A stretch of DNA of 64,000 nucleotides from Exiguobacterium sibiricum 7-3 (GTDB lineage: Bacteria; Bacillota; Bacilli; Exiguobacteriales; Exiguobacteriaceae): positions 1,377,971 through 1,441,970 of the forward strand of contig NZ_KK211190.1 of NCBI RefSeq assembly GCF_000620865.1. The letters run 5' to 3'. This document shows, in pieces, positions 61,427 through 64,000 of this stretch. The notes below the pieces were generated by a model. The model searched no databases. It had not been told where the DNA came from and saw only the letters and a program-made list of their open reading frames with translations. The position numbers and the translations under genes are program-made. Every line of letters starts with the position of its first letter. Positions within the stretch are counted from its first letter, which is position 1.

Positions 61427-62629
61427 ATGGAGTTCACGCACTGGAAAAGACGTTTGCAAGATCATCTGGAACGGATGGGATTTGATTTACGCATTGAACG
61501 ACTTGCCATGCAAGATATCCTGAAACTTGAAGCAACCCATGGCGCTTTCTTATTTTTCCCGATTACGATCAATTTATATGAACGGATGGGATGGCAGATG
61601 GTGGCGATTGAGTCCCACCATCCGGACAGTGTCGACGATTTGTTTGCCGAAGCCCAGGTCCAGTCCTTATTTCAAATGACGATGATGACCTTTGAAGAGG
61701 AAGAACGGGAATTCATTTTAGGCTTTTACAGCAATACCGGCCGCTACCTGACAGATACACTCTCATTGACCGGACAACTGGTCCGCATCATCGAAGAAGA
61801 ATGGAATGCGGGCGAACCGCTCCGGATTGCGACGTTCGAATCGTTCCCCGGTTTGTTCGTCGCTCCGTCCTTTGCGCATCAGACGTATGCCTTCGCTGCC
61901 GTCGAAGACGATTGGCAGGTCTTCGTCGGACGGACAGGTCGTCCGGCAAGTGATTACCGTTTGGACGGAACGGTTCTCGCGCCGCATCGTGTTCCGGAAG
62001 GCGAGCTGTTCACCCGGATTCCACTGACCGTCCCGCTCCATCAGTTTGAGGACGTTCGAAAGCAATTGCAGTCGGAGCAGCAGGAAGTTCAAACATTCCT
62101 CACGCAAGCAATGGCGACCATCCAAGCCTACGATCCGTCGTTCGGTTTCGCTTGGCGGGGGACAGTGACGTTTTTCCATGGCATTCCCGTCAATCCGTTT
62201 GCCCAGCGGCTTTGGCTTGACGACGGACAAAAACGTTTCCGCATCATGCAGCAAGGATCACGGCGGATTTTAGCGATTGGTGACACAGCACCGGAAGCGA
62301 TTGAACGACTCGATCAAGCTGTCGGAGCGGGCGAACCGGACGGAACACCCGTCAGTGCCGTCGGTCAGTTGCTGTTAGGGATTTGGAAACAATTTGAGTC
62401 CGATGAGACGACCTATCTGACGGAGGTGACCTGTGAGGGCATTTCAAGACAACAGGTCGAGAACCGGATCCGCAACGCCTTGGCACGACAGGAAGCGATT
62501 GAATGGATCGTCCAGGCGCAAAACAGTAATGACAGTTGCCGGTTCGCCGGGCTGACCATTACGTTCCCGCATCGTCCACCGGGTGTTGTTCAGATTAAAC
62601 GGGCAGATGATGTGACCGGAAGCGGCTGA
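61427..62629 (+). CDS. large soluble hypothetical protein
   Basis: A 400-residue protein without recognised domains. It mixes helical (MEFTHWKRRLQDHLERMGFD) and beta-rich stretches and has no signal peptide. ATG 61427 follows AAGAGGAGGGAAAAAG, 19 bases after the preceding gene, so the two are co-transcribed. Function unknown. Confidence 0.65.
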   Translation: MEFTHWKRRLQDHLERMGFDLRIERLAMQDILKLEATHGAFLFFPITINLYERMGWQMVAIESHHPDSVDDLFAEAQVQSLFQMTMMTFEEEEREFILGFYSNTGRYLTDTLSLTGQLVRIIEEEWNAGEPLRIATFESFPGLFVAPSFAHQTYAFAAVEDDWQVFVGRTGRPASDYRLDGTVLAPHRVPEGELFTRIPLTVPLHQFEDVRKQLQSEQQEVQTFLTQAMATIQAYDPSFGFAWRGTVTFFHGIPVNPFAQRLWLDDGQKRFRIMQQGSRRILAIGDTAPEAIERLDQAVGAGEPDGTPVSAVGQLLLGIWKQFESDETTYLTEVTCEGISRQQVENRIRNALARQEAIEWIVQAQNSNDSCRFAGLTITFPHRPPGVVQIKRADDVTGSG

Positions 62630-62650
62630 TAGTTTGAAAAGAACAGACCA

Positions 62651-62686
62651 AAAAAAGCGGACGCCCTCAGGTGTCCGCTTTTTTGG
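62651..62686. terminator. bidirectional terminator
   Basis: AAAAAAGCGGACG-CCCTCAGG-TGTCCGCTTTTTT, perfect stem with T runs on both strands. Confidence 0.9.
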
Positions 62687-62688
62687 TC

Positions 62689-64000
62689 TTAAATTCCGAG
62701 TGACGCAATCAACTTCCGGATGCGTTCCTCCGATTGTTTCGGTGTCAGGATCAACAATTGATCGCCTCCGATTAACCGGGTTTGTCCACGTGGTGTGATG
62801 ATGGCATCGTGCCGGATGACAGCGACGACCAGCAAATCCTGAGGCATCTCAATCTCCTGCAATGTTTTCCCGTCAATCCGGCAAAAGGACGGGACACTGA
62901 CTTCGACGATTTCGGCATTCGGATTGGCGACTGTCATGAATTGAATCAACGGTTCGATGTCGATTGCCGGTTTCGCATCGAGCTTCATCAGTTTAACGAC
63001 CCAGGGCAAGGCTGTTCCTTGCAGGAGAGCCGACGTCATGACAGCAAAAAAAACGATATTGAACAGCGGGTACGCGTCCGGTAAACCACTCGATAACGGA
63101 TAGGTCGCGAGAATAATCGGGACGGCGCCACGTAATCCTGCCGCTGTGATGACACTCTGTTCGCGGAAATTGTACCGAAAAGGCAACAAGGATAAATAAA
63201 CGGCGAGCGGACGGGCGACGAGAATCAAGGTCAGGACGATGACGCCCGACATGAACAATGTCTGCGGATCAAGCAATTGCTTCGGGAACACGAGCAGCCC
63301 GAGCATAATGAACATGCCGACTTCTGCCAGGTGGGAGAGACTGCCGCTGAACCGAACGAGGATATCACGATAAATCAAATCATGATTACTAAGCCAAATC
63401 CCGGTGACGTACACGGCTAAGAAGCCGCTCGCATGGAGGCTCGTCGCGACACCGTAGGAAAGAAGCGCTCCGCTGATCAGAAGCGTCGGGTACAAGGCCG
63501 ACGACTGCAACTGGATCCGGTTCATCAAGGAGGTCAACAGCCAGCCGACGAACAGACCGATCAACAGACCGATCCCCATCTCGTAAAACAACAGCAGGAT
63601 ACCCTGTACGAGAGAGAAGGATTCCGGATTCAATGCGAATCCGGTAAACAGGATCGTCAAGAAGACGGCCATCGGATCATTCGTTCCCGACTCCGCTTCC
63701 AGCGTATGTTTGACTTTTTGATCAATCGGGCGACCGTTCAGCAATGAAAAGACCGCGGCGGCATCGGTCGAACCAATCAGAGCTCCGATCAGCAACGCCA
63801 TCGGCCAACTGAAATCCAGCAGGTAATGCGCCACGCCTGCAATCAGTCCGGTCGTGACCAGTACACCGACGGTTGCAAGTGATAACGCTGCCGGAAGAAC
63901 CGTTTTAAAATGACGCCACTTCGTATTCAAGCCGCCGTCAAATAAGATGATGACGAGTGCAATCGTACCGAACAGACGGGCCTGCTCGAAGTCGGCAAAA
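62689..64000 (-). CDS. K+/H+ (or Na+/H+) antiporter, CPA1 NhaP/CvrA type, 5' end outside window
   Basis: Partial gene cut by the right edge. The frame is open beyond TTG 63930 to the last base (ARLFGTIALVIILFDGGLNT), so that TTG is not the start. The membrane part matches cation/proton antiporters: LIGALIGSTDAAAVFSLLNG, ESGTNDPMAVFLTILF (the ND motif of the transport site) and AAGLRGAVPIILATYPLSS. A C-terminal TrkA-C domain from about 350 codons on (FCRIDGKTLQEIEMPQDLLV and IGGDQLLILTPKQSEERI) matches NhaP2/CvrA-type transporters, which export K+ in exchange for H+ and sense a nucleotide. At least 437 residues visible. Confidence 0.88.
   Translation of the reverse strand, partial: FADFEQARLFGTIALVIILFDGGLNTKWRHFKTVLPAALSLATVGVLVTTGLIAGVAHYLLDFSWPMALLIGALIGSTDAAAVFSLLNGRPIDQKVKHTLEAESGTNDPMAVFLTILFTGFALNPESFSLVQGILLLFYEMGIGLLIGLFVGWLLTSLMNRIQLQSSALYPTLLISGALLSYGVATSLHASGFLAVYVTGIWLSNHDLIYRDILVRFSGSLSHLAEVGMFIMLGLLVFPKQLLDPQTLFMSGVIVLTLILVARPLAVYLSLLPFRYNFREQSVITAAGLRGAVPIILATYPLSSGLPDAYPLFNIVFFAVMTSALLQGTALPWVVKLMKLDAKPAIDIEPLIQFMTVANPNAEIVEVSVPSFCRIDGKTLQEIEMPQDLLVVAVIRHDAIITPRGQTRLIGGDQLLILTPKQSEERIRKLIASLGI

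Noticed and set aside
63931-64000. TTG at 63930 as antiporter start
   Set aside because: The frame is open to the edge and the upstream residues (LVIILFDGGLNT) belong to the transporter family.

Overview
The window looks like a chromosome segment of a mid-GC Gram-positive Firmicute, most like Exiguobacterium. Genes have strong AGGAGG-type ribosome binding sites and use GTG and TTG starts. Most ends carry hairpin-plus-T-run terminators. The gene set is Bacillus-like: a two-headed dynamin (DynA), OhrA/OhrR, YdbS/YdbT, YpwA and a GanRSPQA galactan locus. The genus is inferred from this overall picture, not proven.

Layout. 1-18.4 kb: the end of an EgtD-type methyltransferase, CsaA, an FAD amino-acid oxidase, CorA, a LysR regulator, DynA, an NAD(P)-binding epimerase-like protein, two tandem CapK/PaaK-type adenylate-forming enzymes, a VOC protein, a zinc-type dehydrogenase broken by one stop codon, a candidate structured RNA (16412-16680) and an RDD protein. 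17.5-25.3 kb: galactan/galactoside locus with a degenerate mutarotase-like gene, LacI repressor, ABC transporter ganSPQ and GH42 beta-galactosidase ganA, with a 50-bp perfect palindrome overlapping the promoter. 25.3-31.4 kb: LysR with a divergent SDR/acetyltransferase/cyclophilin-like/cupin operon, Nudix, an SDR lacking its catalytic segment, DUF402, a 27-aa membrane peptide and a HAD phosphatase.

31.63-42.41 kb: an AT-rich, strongly decayed prophage inserted in a SAM-methyltransferase gene, whose two halves flank it. Both ends share the core CTAA. Joining the inner flanks rebuilds a symmetrical attP with 10-bp inverted arms, as expected for a large serine integrase; the N-terminus of such an integrase lies next to the left end, fused to an IS3 remnant. 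HNH, TerS, TerL and a tail-type gene are all broken. The genes that remain open look like accessory genes: a class III cyclase-fold protein, a Panacea (DUF4065) antitoxin followed by a 604-aa membrane protein, a Mug113/GIY-YIG-like protein and a two-gene minus-strand module.

42.4-64 kb: ordinary chromosome: a creatininase pseudogene, YCII protein, PH-domain proteins, kinase-like protein, the operon YpwA/GDPD/unknown/guanylate-kinase-like, phosphotransferase, GNAT-TPR fusion, MarR, a RelA/SpoT-domain synthetase, OhrA/OhrR with its operator, YdbS/YdbT, an alpha/beta-hydrolase without its serine, a PP2C-like protein and a K+/H+ antiporter that runs off the right edge.
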